Source: Bacteroidales bacterium (GTDB taxonomy: Bacteria > Bacteroidota > Bacteroidia > Bacteroidales > VadinHA17). Taken from it: a stretch of DNA of 22,714 bases. Positions 7,657 through 15,850 of the stretch are shown here, piece by piece; position 1 is the first letter of the stretch, and every line of letters starts with the position of its first letter. The notes beneath the pieces are model-generated. The model saw only the letters and a program-made list of their open reading frames with translations. It was not told where the DNA came from and did not search any database. The DNA is taken from assembly GCA_003518245.1 (NCBI GenBank), contig DOZA01000327.1, positions 1-22,714 on the forward strand. The letters run 5' to 3'. Both the position numbers and the translations under genes were made by a program.

Positions 7657-9078
7657 TTATATTCCATTAAAGTTATCAAGGGTATAATCTGTCCCGTAAG
7701 GCCATCTCTGTGGTCTGGAAAGCATGGAATTAGCTTCATCATTATTAATAAAACGCTCCTTGTCCGGGTTCCAGTAAAGTTTCCCGGGCAGTTTCATTGC
7801 AATATGATTTACCAGGCAGGCCGAGCATGATCGGTGTCCTATCTCAGCTGTTGCCACAGGATCTTTGCGGCTGATAATACAATCCAGCCAGTTCTTATGT
7901 TGTTCAGGGCTTTCATAAAGATGTATCTCCCCGGGACCGATCTTCGAGTCAAGTATCTTTTTGTCGGATGCGTCCAGTGCCTGCAGCTGCGTATCTTCTG
8001 CTCCCGGGTCAGAGGCTGTAACCTTTACTGCTCCCCTTGATACAAATATCCATCCTTCTGATCCTATGAACCTTACGCCATTGGGATATTCACCGCTTAT
8101 ATGCATTGTTACCCCATTGGCATATTTCGCAGTATGTTTAAAATCGCCATGTACATTCCACAATCCTGTTTTTGGGAACTCGGCATAACCTTCAACCTCT
8201 ACAGGACCTGTATATTCTGTACCCATACCCCAGTGTGCAGTATCGATATGGTGTGCTCCCCAACCTGTAATCATTCCTGCGCCGAACTGTTCGCATCTCA
8301 GCCATCCGGGCCTGCTGGTTATGCTTTCCTGTGAATGTACCCTTTTCTCGGTATAATATGCCATGGGAGTGGAGCCCAGCCACATTTCATAATTAAGGTT
8401 TGGAGGCACGGGCATTTCAGGCTCTTCAGTTCCTGAGGGATCGCCGGGGAGGCCTACATAGATAGTATGTATATCACCTATCCTGCCATTTCTTACAAGC
8501 TCACATGCTCTTTTGAACTGGGGCCATGGATCAAGTGATCTTTGCTGGCTGCCCTGCTGGAAGATACGCCCTGTACGCTGCATAATATTACTCATCTGCC
8601 GGCCTTCATCGATGGTGAGGGAGGCAGGCTTCTGGAGGTAAACATCTTTACCTGCAAGGGCAGCTTCTATTGCCGGCTGAGCATGCCAGTGGTCAGGTGT
8701 TGAAATTATCACGGCATCAATAGACTTATCAAGCAACATTTCACGGTAGTCCTGGTAGAGCTTAATATCAATAAAGGTCTTTTTCCCTGTTTTTTCTTTA
8801 TAAAAATTCAGTGCCCATTTTTTACCTGCTTCCATTCTTTGTGTATCAACATCAGCAATGGCCACAAGGCGGGATATATCATGCTTAATAGTCAGGGGCA
8901 GGTCATGTGTCATAGCTATACGTCCAAAACCTATCTGGGCTATATTGATCCTGTTACTGGGCGCTCCTTTACCGAAAACAGATGAAGGCACAATGATTGG
9001 AACCACTAACATGCCAGCGGTACCTGCAGTAGCCCGGCCTATAAATTTTCGTCTTGTAAGTTTCTTCTGGCTTGCCAT
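7657..9078 (-). CDS. Tat-exported Gfo/Idh/MocA family oxidoreductase
   Basis: 473 aa. A twin-arginine signal (LTRRKFIG, residues 7-14) and a hydrophobic stretch up to about residue 36 indicate folded export to the periplasm. The Rossmann loop is GFGRIA (50-55). The usual EKP triplet reads QKP (149-151), keeping the catalytic Lys150 but replacing the Glu. STPDHWHAQPAIEA and WGAHHIDTAHWG are typical of the long Bacteroidota/Planctomycetota subgroup of this family. The family oxidises or reduces hydroxyl groups of sugars and cyclitols with NAD(P). Located between the ThuA gene (16 bp upstream) and the lipoprotein Gfo/Idh-like gene (2 bp downstream), it is probably the central redox enzyme of the operon. 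Substrate unknown. Confidence 0.92.
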   Translation of the reverse strand: MASQKKLTRRKFIGRATAGTAGMLVVPIIVPSSVFGKGAPSNRINIAQIGFGRIAMTHDLPLTIKHDISRLVAIADVDTQRMEAGKKWALNFYKEKTGKKTFIDIKLYQDYREMLLDKSIDAVIISTPDHWHAQPAIEAALAGKDVYLQKPASLTIDEGRQMSNIMQRTGRIFQQGSQQRSLDPWPQFKRACELVRNGRIGDIHTIYVGLPGDPSGTEEPEMPVPPNLNYEMWLGSTPMAYYTEKRVHSQESITSRPGWLRCEQFGAGMITGWGAHHIDTAHWGMGTEYTGPVEVEGYAEFPKTGLWNVHGDFKHTAKYANGVTMHISGEYPNGVRFIGSEGWIFVSRGAVKVTASDPGAEDTQLQALDASDKKILDSKIGPGEIHLYESPEQHKNWLDCIISRKDPVATAEIGHRSCSACLVNHIAMKLPGKLYWNPDKERFINNDEANSMLSRPQRWPYGTDYTLDNFNGI

Positions 9079-9094
9079 AATATATGCTTTTATT

Positions 9095-9898
9095 TTATTC
9101 AGGAATAGTATTTGTTTTCACGTTTGTGTAGTCAGGGCCGCAACCATCTCCCACAGCCCATTTAATGCCTCCGGTAATATGTGCTAAAAAAGTAGAGTCA
9201 GTATAATGTTCTATTTTATGACCCAGGGCGGTATAGAACACCCTACCTCCTTCAAATTCATGGTACCATGCCAGCGGGAAATAATTACCGAATATTTCCC
9301 CGGGGTAAACATCTTTTTTATCGTCTTCCACTGTTCTGAGATCTGCAGCCAGGAGAATATTAATATCCGGATTAAGATATTTAAGGTAATAACACTCGTC
9401 TTCCCATTTCCATTTTTCGTCCAAAAAACTGGTAGAGGGATGTTCATGATCGATTACTTTGATATCAAATGTCTGGAAGGGAGGGTGTCTCTCAAACTTT
9501 CCTCCCAGCATTGCCCAGAACCATGGCCACTCGCGTTCTGAACCACAGGCAGAATGAATACCTACAATACCACCACCAGCATGAACATATCTCACAAAAG
9601 CAAGTTTCTGTTCTTCAGTGTCAAATATCTCGTTATTGGTGTTTGAAAGAATAATACAATGATATTGCTTCAAATTTTCTTCATTGATATCACCGGGATC
9701 ATCACTGGCATAAACAGTGAAATTGTTCTCTATCCCTATCTTTTGTATGGCTTTTACACTTGCTTCTATATTATCATGCACATAACCATTACCGTTCTTT
9801 GTGTAAACAAGAATCTTTGTTTCAGATATTTTTTCTTTTGAGCAAGCTGCAATGAACAGTAATAATGCTGCCAGCAGGATGAATGAAATTCTATTCAT
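9095..9898 (-). CDS. ThuA-like domain lipoprotein
   Basis: 267 aa. The signal peptide ends LFIAAC with Cys19 as the lipidation site. The rest is a single ThuA-like domain with a class I glutamine amidotransferase-like fold: KILVYTKNGNGYVHD at the first strand, AGGGIVGIHSACGS in the middle and PLAWYHEFEGGRVFYTALGH near the C-terminus, all characteristic of the family. ThuA of rhizobia is linked to trehalose/sucrose use through 3-keto sugars, and ThuA-like proteins often sit beside Gfo/Idh/MocA genes, as here. The ATG lies inside the last codons of the upstream small lipoprotein gene (8-bp overlap), indicating coupled translation. A role in sugar handling in the envelope is inferred from context. 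Confidence 0.9.
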   Translation of the reverse strand: MNRISFILLAALLLFIAACSKEKISETKILVYTKNGNGYVHDNIEASVKAIQKIGIENNFTVYASDDPGDINEENLKQYHCIILSNTNNEIFDTEEQKLAFVRYVHAGGGIVGIHSACGSEREWPWFWAMLGGKFERHPPFQTFDIKVIDHEHPSTSFLDEKWKWEDECYYLKYLNPDINILLAADLRTVEDDKKDVYPGEIFGNYFPLAWYHEFEGGRVFYTALGHKIEHYTDSTFLAHITGGIKWAVGDGCGPDYTNVKTNTIPE

Positions 9899-10310
9899 GA
9901 TTATCAGATTTTATACTCAGTATTCTAACATTGGGAGGATATGCAAAGTCAATCCAAAATTTTTCAGCTAGCGAAGGATCAATTTTACCATCGTATACCA
10001 GAAGGCGATATTTTTGTCTGTAGGTCTTTCCGGCTTCTGTCAATCCCTCAAGTATCCACCATAGTTTTATTTCCTTTCCGGTTTCCATCTGGACTGGTAT
10101 TTTGCTTGATTCCGGAACCCCTTTTTCAACCAGAACCAGACTACAGCTGTCAATATTGGGTGAAAGAAATTCAATATTTATACATACGGGTGTGTTGTAT
10201 CGGTCATAATTACCTGCTTCAACCTCAAATGATGCTAAGCTTGAGTGCTGAGAGCTGGAAACCAGGCATGAAGCCAGGAAAAATAGTAAGACGCAAATAC
10301 TATTACGCAT
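9891..10310 (-). CDS. Small lipoprotein of unknown function, possibly with a beta-sandwich domain
   Basis: 139 aa. The N-terminus has a short hydrophobic core and a perfect lipobox LASC (Cys15). The remainder alternates short predicted strands (SFEVEAGNYDRYNTPVCINIEF, split around residues 27-48; IKLWWILEGL; YRLLVYDG) and looks like a beta-sandwich or the N-terminal part of PmoA-like (DUF6807) proteins, but I do not recognise it with confidence. It lacks the long C-terminal domain of those proteins, so it is either a standalone domain or a remnant. It lies 26 bp after the URO-D-like gene and overlaps the ThuA start by 8 bp, so it belongs to the five-gene operon and probably acts with the other envelope proteins. 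Confidence 0.78.
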   Translation of the reverse strand: MRNSICVLLFFLASCLVSSSQHSSLASFEVEAGNYDRYNTPVCINIEFLSPNIDSCSLVLVEKGVPESSKIPVQMETGKEIKLWWILEGLTEAGKTYRQKYRLLVYDGKIDPSLAEKFWIDFAYPPNVRILSIKSDNHE

Positions 10311-10336
10311 AGAAGGATGATTAAACCGTGAATATA

Positions 10337-11374
10337 CTAATTATTCATATTTTTCACTTCATCCAGAAAAGCCACAATATTTTCTGTTGGAGTATCCGGA
10401 GCCATTCCACCTCCTACAGACCATATAACTTTTGCACCTTCCGGACTTATACCATGCTGTTCGCGTATTGATTTTCTTACCTCTGATTCATTACCTGCTG
10501 CCATCACATCACGGGGGGGTATATTGCCCAGCAATACAATATCAGGGCCGGCTAATTCATGTATATCCCTGATGTTGTGCTCAAAGGAAAAATTAAAAAC
10601 ATTTACGCTCATCTCCTTTAGATGTAAAGCAGTAATAAGCCCTTTTGCATCATTGTGGAGAATCTTTACCGGGAGCTCCAGGGAACTGAATATTTCAAGG
10701 AAGTAGGGGATAACGAATTCCCTGAATTCATTTTCACCAATGAATCCTATTATATCATCAAGGACAAGGACACCTTCAATTGAGGGGAAACAGTCTTTCT
10801 GGTATTTTATCCACCTTTTAATAAAGGCTGTTAGTTGTTTCATCAGCCTGTGAGTCTTTTCAGGATCAGTCATAAGAGCCATCATAAACTCTGTTGTTCC
10901 CATAAGGAAAGAAGCAATGTTCAGAGGTCCTCTTGTGACTGCAAACCTTATATTGTGACCCGAATCTATAATTCTATTTTCGAAAGTTTTTAGTCTCTGT
11001 ATCATATAGGGAAGGAGTCCGTCAGTTTCAACACATGGATTAACAAGCTTATCAATATCATTAATACTTTCCAGCACTTTACCTGCATGGGGCAGGCTTG
11101 TTTCTGACCATACCATTCTTGCCCCGAAGGCCGAAGGTTCAGTACACATACCGTATTCAGACCAGAAACCCGGTATGAACCAGGCTTCGGGGAAAGTATT
11201 TATTGCCTTTACATTGGTTTCCCACCAAAGTCTGTCACATGCATAATACTCAATGGTACTGATATTATTCCATCCGGGTAGCCATGGGCTGTCAATAATA
11301 AAACCTGAAGGGACATAATTAAGATCACCTCCATTTATAAAAGTCTTTAAATCTGACCATTGTTTGTTTGTCAT
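10337..11374 (-). CDS. Uroporphyrinogen decarboxylase (URO-D) superfamily protein
   Basis: 345 aa, cytoplasmic, no signal peptide. The fold is seen from the N-terminal WLPGWNNISTIEYY block, EPSAFGARMVW, VTRGPLNIASFLMGTTEFM, the VLVLDDIIGFIG strand, LLGNIPPRDVM and the terminal APDTPTENIVAFLDEVK, which is the standard end of this superfamily. It is not a haem-pathway HemE. It is closer to the divergent members related to corrinoid methyltransferases (MtaA/CmuA), but the HxC zinc-ligand motif of those enzymes reads HND here (KILHNDAKG), so methyl transfer to a thiol is doubtful. It is the first gene of the minus-strand operon with ThuA-like and two Gfo/Idh-like genes and diverges from fumarase across 223 bp. 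Superfamily firm, reaction unknown. Confidence 0.87.
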   Translation of the reverse strand: MTNKQWSDLKTFINGGDLNYVPSGFIIDSPWLPGWNNISTIEYYACDRLWWETNVKAINTFPEAWFIPGFWSEYGMCTEPSAFGARMVWSETSLPHAGKVLESINDIDKLVNPCVETDGLLPYMIQRLKTFENRIIDSGHNIRFAVTRGPLNIASFLMGTTEFMMALMTDPEKTHRLMKQLTAFIKRWIKYQKDCFPSIEGVLVLDDIIGFIGENEFREFVIPYFLEIFSSLELPVKILHNDAKGLITALHLKEMSVNVFNFSFEHNIRDIHELAGPDIVLLGNIPPRDVMAAGNESEVRKSIREQHGISPEGAKVIWSVGGGMAPDTPTENIVAFLDEVKNMNN

Positions 11375-11543
11375 AATATCGTGTTTGGTATTAAGGGTAA
11401 ATAGTCGGTGTTTACCTGGTCATTATAATAAGGAAGTTAAGGTAAATAAAATGTGTAGTTATTTCAAATGCATCATCAGTGGTCAGGGCACAAAATAAAA
11501 CCTGTTTATGAGCATCTCTCTTTTTTTTAATGGTATATCTTCA

Positions 11544-11551
11544 TAACTTTG
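11544..11551 (+). promoter_or_regulatory. Candidate -7 element of the fumarase promoter
   Basis: TAACTTTG is an exact match to the Bacteroidota -7 consensus TAnnTTTG. A T-run stands about 20 bp upstream where the -33 TTTG would lie. The predicted transcript would start near 11558 and give a leader of about 40 nt before the ATG at 11598. Confidence 0.45.
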
Positions 11552-11597
11552 AGATAAGTGATTACCTGAATATTTATAAACCAAATATTTTATTACC

Positions 11598-13208
11598 ATG
11601 GCCGATTTTATATATGAAAAACCTTTTCAGATCAGTAAAGACGATACTGAATACCGCCTGATAACCTTAGATTATGTAAAGCTTAAAAAAATTAAAGGAC
11701 GTAAAATACTGCATGTTGATCCTGCAGGACTTGAAATGCTGGCCCGTGAAGCCATGAACGATGTATCATTTTTGATGAGAAGTTCTCATCTTGAAAAGAT
11801 CAAGAAAATACTTGACGATCCTGAAGCCACAGATAATGATAAATTTGTGGCATATATAATGCTTAAGAACCAGGTTATAGCTGCTAAAGGGGAGTTACCT
11901 TCATGCCAGGATACGGGTACGGCAATAGTTATTGGTAAAAAGGGGGAGAATGTATATACCGGTGCTGATGATGCAGAATTTTTGTCAAGAGGGATTTACC
12001 ATATTTATAAAAATAAGAACCTCAGGTATTCACAGATAGTGCCCTTTACCATGTTCGAGGAAAAGAATTCCGGGAGCAACCTGCCTGCGCAGATTGATAT
12101 TTATTCGAAACCGGGTAAAGAATACGAGTTTCTGTTTATAACTAAAGGAGGAGGATCTGCCAATAAGACTTTCCTTTACCAGCAGGCTAAGTCGCTGCTG
12201 AACGAGGAAAGCCTAACGAGATTTGTCAGGGAAAAGATACAGGACCTGGGTACTGCAGCCTGCCCGCCATATCACCTCGCTCTAGTAATAGGTGGCACTT
12301 CTGCTGAAGCCACACTGAAAACGGTCAAGGAAGCGTCTGCAGGTTACCTTGACCATCTGCCTACCGAAGGTAATGCAAGCGGAAGGGCATTCCGTGATCT
12401 GGAGTGGGAAAAGAAAATAGAAAAAATATGTCAGGAGTATGGCGTGGGAGCCCAGTTCGGAGGTAAATATTTTGTTCATGATGTGCGCGTAATACGTATG
12501 CCAAGGCATGCAGCTTCATGTCCGGTAGGAATAGGTGTAAGTTGCAGTGCCGACAGGAATATAAAGGCTAAAATAACCAAGAAGGGAATATTCCTTGAAC
12601 AACTTGAAAAAGATCCTGAAAAATATATGCCGGAAAAAGCACCATCACTTGAAAAACCGGTTGAAATCAATATCGACAAACCAATGGAAGAAGTACTTGC
12701 CGAGCTTAGCAAGTACCCTGTTAAGACCAGGTTGAGCCTTAGCGGCACACTGGTAGTTGCAAGGGATATGGCACACGCCAGGATCAAGACCATGCTTGAT
12801 GAAGGTAAACCGATGCCAGATTATTTCAAGGACCACCCGGTATATTACGCTGGCCCGGCAAAAACACCTGAAGGAATGGCTTCAGGAAGTTTTGGCCCTA
12901 CAACAGCCGGCAGGATGGATCCATATGTTGAGCTTTTCCAGAGCCATGGAGGATCAATGATTATGCTTGCAAAGGGCAACCGTTCAAAACAGGTAATAGA
13001 TGCCTGTAAGAAATATGGTGGTTTTTACCTTGGTACAATAGGTGGTCCTGCTGCCGTGCTGGCCAATGATAATATTAAATCAGTTGAAGTCGTTGATTTT
13101 GAAGAACTGGGAATGGAGGCCGTCAGGAAGATAAAGGTCGAAAACCTTGCAGCATTCATCCTTACCGATGATAAGGGGAATGACTTTTTTGATGAATACA
13201 ATGATTAG
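11598..13208 (+). CDS. fumA: Fumarate hydratase, class I ([4Fe-4S], FumA/FumB type)
   Basis: 536 aa, close to the length of E. coli FumA/FumB. It interconverts fumarate and (S)-malate in the TCA cycle, in the cytoplasm. The N-terminal alpha domain contains Cys103 (LPSCQDTG), Cys222 (TAACPPYH) and Cys316 (VSCSADRN); with a constant offset of two they line up with the three cluster ligands of E. coli FumA. The C-terminal beta domain has [38 protein letters not shown] and [15 protein letters not shown], and it ends with the family's DDKGNDFF tail. It is complete and shows no sign of damage. The cluster is oxygen-labile, which fits an anaerobic or microaerophilic life. It is transcribed alone; the next gene is convergent. 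Confidence 0.97.
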   Translation: MADFIYEKPFQISKDDTEYRLITLDYVKLKKIKGRKILHVDPAGLEMLAREAMNDVSFLMRSSHLEKIKKILDDPEATDNDKFVAYIMLKNQVIAAKGELPSCQDTGTAIVIGKKGENVYTGADDAEFLSRGIYHIYKNKNLRYSQIVPFTMFEEKNSGSNLPAQIDIYSKPGKEYEFLFITKGGGSANKTFLYQQAKSLLNEESLTRFVREKIQDLGTAACPPYHLALVIGGTSAEATLKTVKEASAGYLDHLPTEGNASGRAFRDLEWEKKIEKICQEYGVGAQFGGKYFVHDVRVIRMPRHAASCPVGIGVSCSADRNIKAKITKKGIFLEQLEKDPEKYMPEKAPSLEKPVEINIDKPMEEVLAELSKYPVKTRLSLSGTLVVARDMAHARIKTMLDEGKPMPDYFKDHPVYYAGPAKTPEGMASGSFGPTTAGRMDPYVELFQSHGGSMIMLAKGNRSKQVIDACKKYGGFYLGTIGGPAAVLANDNIKSVEVVDFEELGMEAVRKIKVENLAAFILTDDKGNDFFDEYND

Positions 13209-13240
13209 GTTCAGGCGAACGAAAAAGATAGATAATTAGA

Positions 13241-13346
13241 GAGTTGTTAAGTTGTTAAATTGTTGAATCGGGAAGTTGAATAGTGCAAGAAATGCCGAAG
13301 TCAGTATGTATATACCCGATTAAACGATTTAACAACTCAACAGTTC
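13241..13346. repeat. 32-bp imperfect inverted repeat between convergent genes
   Basis: Arm 1 (13241-13272) and the reverse complement of arm 2 (13315-13346) match at 27 of 32 positions and share GTTGTTAAAT and AATCGGG; the spacer is 42 nt. Arm 1 is itself built from diverged 8-9-bp units (GTTGTTAA, GTTGTTAAA, TTGTTGAA). It lies between the 3' ends of fumarase and the OmdA-like gene, where a bidirectional terminator stem or a dispersed repeat element would be expected. It has no U-run. Confidence 0.65.
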
Positions 13347-13353
13347 AACAGTC

Positions 13354-13923
13354 TCATTTGAGGCCTATCTTTTCTCCTTTTGAGGCTTTCTCTGCCACCT
13401 CGGTTATACGGTGTTTACGGGTTTCATCTTTCTTAGCCGCATTGATCCACCTTATGCACATCATACGGTACGATTTAGGGAAAGAAATAAAATATCGGAA
13501 TGCCTTGCCGGTATTGTGAAGTTTATTATCCAAATCTTCAGGTATTTCAACTATGGAAGGCGTTTTTTCAGTTTTGAGTATCAGTGAAGGATCTTTCTTT
13601 GTTTGTTCAAATAGTCCCATTCCGTGACTGGACATTCTACCATTGCTGATCATTTTTTCAGCACGCCTGATATTCATCTCTGACCATTTACTGTTCCTGC
13701 TCCTGGGAGTGAATTTCTGGCAATAAGTGTTTTCATCAATCCTCTTTATTATACTATCAATCCATCCATAGCAAATTGCTTCCTCAACAGCATCATCATA
13801 GGGAATACGAGGTTCACAGGTGTGTTTCTTATAATAAATAAGCCATATCTCCTTTTCCTTTTTATGATTCGTCTCGAGCCATTCGCGCCATTCTTCCCGG
13901 CCTGTTACATGAAGGGTTTTCAT
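13354..13923 (-). CDS. YdeI/OmpD-associated (OmdA) family protein
   Basis: 189 aa from ATG at 13923. The reading frame extends 29 codons further upstream, but that part is low-complexity (SLSLSLSL from a hexamer repeat, then a hydrophobic stretch), and the family normally begins near MKTLHVTGREEWREWL, so the internal ATG was chosen. Family features are EIWLIYYKK, YDDAVEEAICYGWIDS, QKFTPRSRNSKWSEMN and the C-terminal FISFPKSYRMMCIRWINAAKKDETRKHRI block. YdeI/OmdA proteins have been linked to peptide or bacteriocin resistance in enterobacteria, but the molecular activity is unclear, and none can be assigned here. It is a single gene flanked by short-repeat spacers, convergent with fumarase. Confidence 0.88.
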   Translation of the reverse strand: MKTLHVTGREEWREWLETNHKKEKEIWLIYYKKHTCEPRIPYDDAVEEAICYGWIDSIIKRIDENTYCQKFTPRSRNSKWSEMNIRRAEKMISNGRMSSHGMGLFEQTKKDPSLILKTEKTPSIVEIPEDLDNKLHNTGKAFRYFISFPKSYRMMCIRWINAAKKDETRKHRITEVAEKASKGEKIGLK

Positions 13924-13937
13924 TCCATTTTTAAAAT

Positions 13938-13951
13938 AAAAGATAAAAGAT
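13938..13951 (-). repeat. Two tandem 7-bp repeats upstream of the OmdA-like gene
   Basis: AAAAGAT occurs twice in direct succession on the plus strand, just upstream of the chosen ATG of the minus-strand gene, with further partial AAAATA-like units beside it. The unit length is the same as the TAACTCA array in the leader at 2841-2861. Confidence 0.5.
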
Positions 13952-13983
13952 AATAGGGAAATGTGCAAAGAAAAAAAATAAAC

Positions 13984-14007
13984 AAGGCTAAGGCTGAGGC
14001 TAAGGCT
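13984..14007. repeat. Hexanucleotide microsatellite (four units)
   Basis: Units AAGGCT, AAGGCT, GAGGCT and AAGGCT are in perfect register. Read on the minus strand they would encode Ser-Leu repeats in the upstream extension of the OmdA-like frame. Because the unit is a multiple of three, gain or loss would not change the frame. Confidence 0.75.
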
Positions 14008-14113
14008 CATGTGGAAAAATTAACGAATTAACAAATCAACCTTATTAGCTTACTGAAGATTATTCAGTAGATTTGGTGCCGATAATTGTTAAGTTGAATA
14101 GATATCAGGTCAA

Positions 14114-15007
14114 TTGGAAAAATGGAATATAGATAATATACCCGGCCAGGATAATAAAATTGTTATTATTACAGGTGCAAACAGTGGTATAGGCTTTCAA
14201 ACAGCAAGGATATTGTCCTCAAAAGGTGCAAAAGTAATCATGGCATGCCGTAATAAACAGAAAGCAGAAAAAGCTACGGGTAAAATACTCAGGAGATTTA
14301 ATAAGGCAGATCTGGAATTTATGCACCTCGATCTGTCCAGCCTTGATTCAGTAAAAAAATTTGCAGAAGAGTACAAAGCAAAGTACAAAAAACTTGATGT
14401 TCTTATAAATAACGCCGGAGTTTTGGGCACCCCGTACAAGAAAACAGAGGATGGCTTTGAATGGCAGTTTGGGGTTAACCATCTTGGCCATTTTGCACTG
14501 ACTGGTTCCTTGTTGGATTTATTATTAAGAACACCGGGATCAAGAGTTGTAACTATAACCAGCATAGCACACTTCAGGGCAGTGATTCATTTTGAGGATC
14601 TTTCCGGCAGGTCATGGTATAGCCCGATGAAATCATACCGGCAGTCAAAACTGGCTAATCTCCTTTTTGCTTATGAATTGCAAAGAAACCTTAATGAGAA
14701 AAATGCAGATTCAATTTCAATAGCGGCCCACCCGGGGATAAGTGCTACGAATATTGTATGGTTGCCTTTCCCCGTCAACAAGCTTAAAGACCTTGTATTG
14801 ATGAGGGCGTACAGGGGAGCAATGCCAGGTATAATGGCAGCTACAGACAGTGATCTCAGAGGAGGTGAATATATAGGCCCATCGGGCAGGTGGCAGTCAT
14901 TCGGGTACCCCGAAATCCTAAAATCCAGTGTCGCATCATATGACAGAACATTGTGGAAGAGATTGTGGGAAGTATCTGAAGAACTGACAGGAATAATATT
15001 CTTCTAA
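14114..15007 (+). CDS. SDR family NAD(P)-dependent oxidoreductase (retinol-dehydrogenase-like)
   Basis: 297 aa. Start is TTG at 14114: a stop lies five codons upstream in the same frame, no ATG or GTG lies between, and MEKWNIDNIP is a usual start for this subgroup. The cofactor loop is TGANSGIG (20-27), followed by DVLINNAG, the catalytic Ser in ITSIAH and Y175xxxK179 (YRQSK). HPGISATNI follows. These are the hallmarks of classical short-chain dehydrogenases of the retinol dehydrogenase/WW-domain oxidoreductase-like group, which reduce or oxidise a wide range of carbonyls and alcohols; the substrate cannot be read. Cytoplasmic. It is a single gene, followed about 80 bp later by a strong hairpin terminator. 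Confidence 0.93.
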   Translation: MEKWNIDNIPGQDNKIVIITGANSGIGFQTARILSSKGAKVIMACRNKQKAEKATGKILRRFNKADLEFMHLDLSSLDSVKKFAEEYKAKYKKLDVLINNAGVLGTPYKKTEDGFEWQFGVNHLGHFALTGSLLDLLLRTPGSRVVTITSIAHFRAVIHFEDLSGRSWYSPMKSYRQSKLANLLFAYELQRNLNEKNADSISIAAHPGISATNIVWLPFPVNKLKDLVLMRAYRGAMPGIMAATDSDLRGGEYIGPSGRWQSFGYPEILKSSVASYDRTLWKRLWEVSEELTGIIFF

Positions 15008-15082
15008 TAATACAAATATGAAACCAGCCGGTGTGAGTAAGACCCATACCAACAGGCCTGGCAGGCAAAAAATATGGAGGAT

Positions 15083-15114
15083 AAAAAAGGCTACCTGTTA
15101 TGGGTAGCCTTTTT
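15083..15114. terminator. Bidirectional intrinsic terminator
   Basis: The stem GGCTACC (15089-15095) pairs perfectly with GGTAGCC (15103-15109) around a 7-nt loop. An A-run precedes it and a T-run follows it, so it can stop transcription from both the SDR gene (plus) and the cytochrome-rhodanese locus (minus). Confidence 0.88.
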
Positions 15115-15135
15115 ATTTGTGTAATTTCTTATTTA

Positions 15136-15324
15136 CTATTCGTAGGCATAGTCCTTAATCATGGTTGCAGCATTCCAGTTTGATGATGGAAGATCACCAA
15201 ATATCATACTATTGGCACCAAACTTAAGAGACTTGGCATTAGTATACCCTGCAAGTTTCAACAGTGAAGCACAGAAGGCCGCAGATTGACCACTGTAGCA
15301 TACAACCACAATCTCATAGTTCAT
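15136..15324 (-). pseudogene. C-terminal half of a rhodanese-like domain, out of frame with the cytochrome
   Basis: From ATG at 15324 this frame encodes 62 aa with the rhodanese active-site loop CYSGQS (after EIVVV) and the following helix and LKFGANSM segment. A complete rhodanese is about 100 aa or more and begins with a DVR/GHI half, which is missing. The fragment overlaps the 3' end of the tetrahaem cytochrome by 11 nt in a different frame. Omitting one G of the GGG at 15350-15352 would join the two frames directly after the fourth CxxCH (giving CHGHVETNAG then MNYEIVVVCYSG). So it is probably part of a frameshifted cytochrome-rhodanese gene, or a remnant left by a deletion. A separately translated short protein is possible but would lack half the fold. 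Confidence 0.6.
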
Positions 15325-15850
15325 ACTCCCGGCATTGGTCTCTACATGTCCCATGACATGTGGCACAATTTGCATTATAACCTTCGATCTGGTGCTGTGG
15401 CAACTGGTCAAATCCTTCAGGACCACTCTTACCACTTCTCATGGCAACTTTTCTTTTCTGTTCTGTACCATGGTGCAGGCTGGTTGAGAAATCACTTACA
15501 ATATCGCCATGGCAGTCACCACATTTCTCAACATACTGTTCCGAGGGATGCCTCAGAAAATCACCTGAATGAGACAGTTCCTTGTCGGATGTTTTATCAA
15601 CTCCATTGTGGCAATCAGTACATTTCAGCATATCATGAGTTGAGGACTTAAATGCCTCATAACCTTCACCTTCCATTATTACCCTGTCATAAGGATCATA
15701 ATGGGGTGCAGAGCCACCACAACCACCTGCCGGGGCAGCTGTATCCGGAGTATGCACTTTTTGAAGATGGGCATAATCGGTATGACAACCTTCGCAGGTC
15801 CCGTAGGGCAGAGTTTTCTTATCCTTGTTTGTGACTTTTGCACAACCCAC
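15314..15850 (-). CDS. Tetrahaem cytochrome c lipoprotein, start codon and 3' end damaged
   Basis: 178 aa from GTG at 15850. Four CxxCH motifs lie at residues 19, 77, 110 and 162, with a further CGG-rich loop (GGCGG, 42-46). The frame continues upstream through a good lipoprotein signal, including KPFFFLLTGLLIVGC with the lipobox Cys being residue 3 of the GTG version, to an in-frame TAA at 15908-15910. However, no ATG, GTG or TTG precedes the signal: the first codons are GCA ATC ATA. The real start is therefore lost, non-standard, or hidden by an indel in the run of eight A at 15873-15880. After the fourth haem motif the frame ends within 12 residues, while a rhodanese half continues in another frame. 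The product would be a periplasmic electron carrier. It is divergent from a Crp/Fnr regulator. Treat it as possibly a pseudogene. Confidence 0.72.
   Translation of the reverse strand: MGCAKVTNKDKKTLPYGTCEGCHTDYAHLQKVHTPDTAAPAGGCGGSAPHYDPYDRVIMEGEGYEAFKSSTHDMLKCTDCHNGVDKTSDKELSHSGDFLRHPSEQYVEKCGDCHGDIVSDFSTSLHHGTEQKRKVAMRSGKSGPEGFDQLPQHQIEGYNANCATCHGTCRDQCREYEL

Noticed and set aside
15286..15651. 121-codon plus-strand frame opposite the cytochrome gene
   Set aside because: His-rich only because it is antisense to CxxCH-coding DNA; the minus strand has four proper haem motifs.
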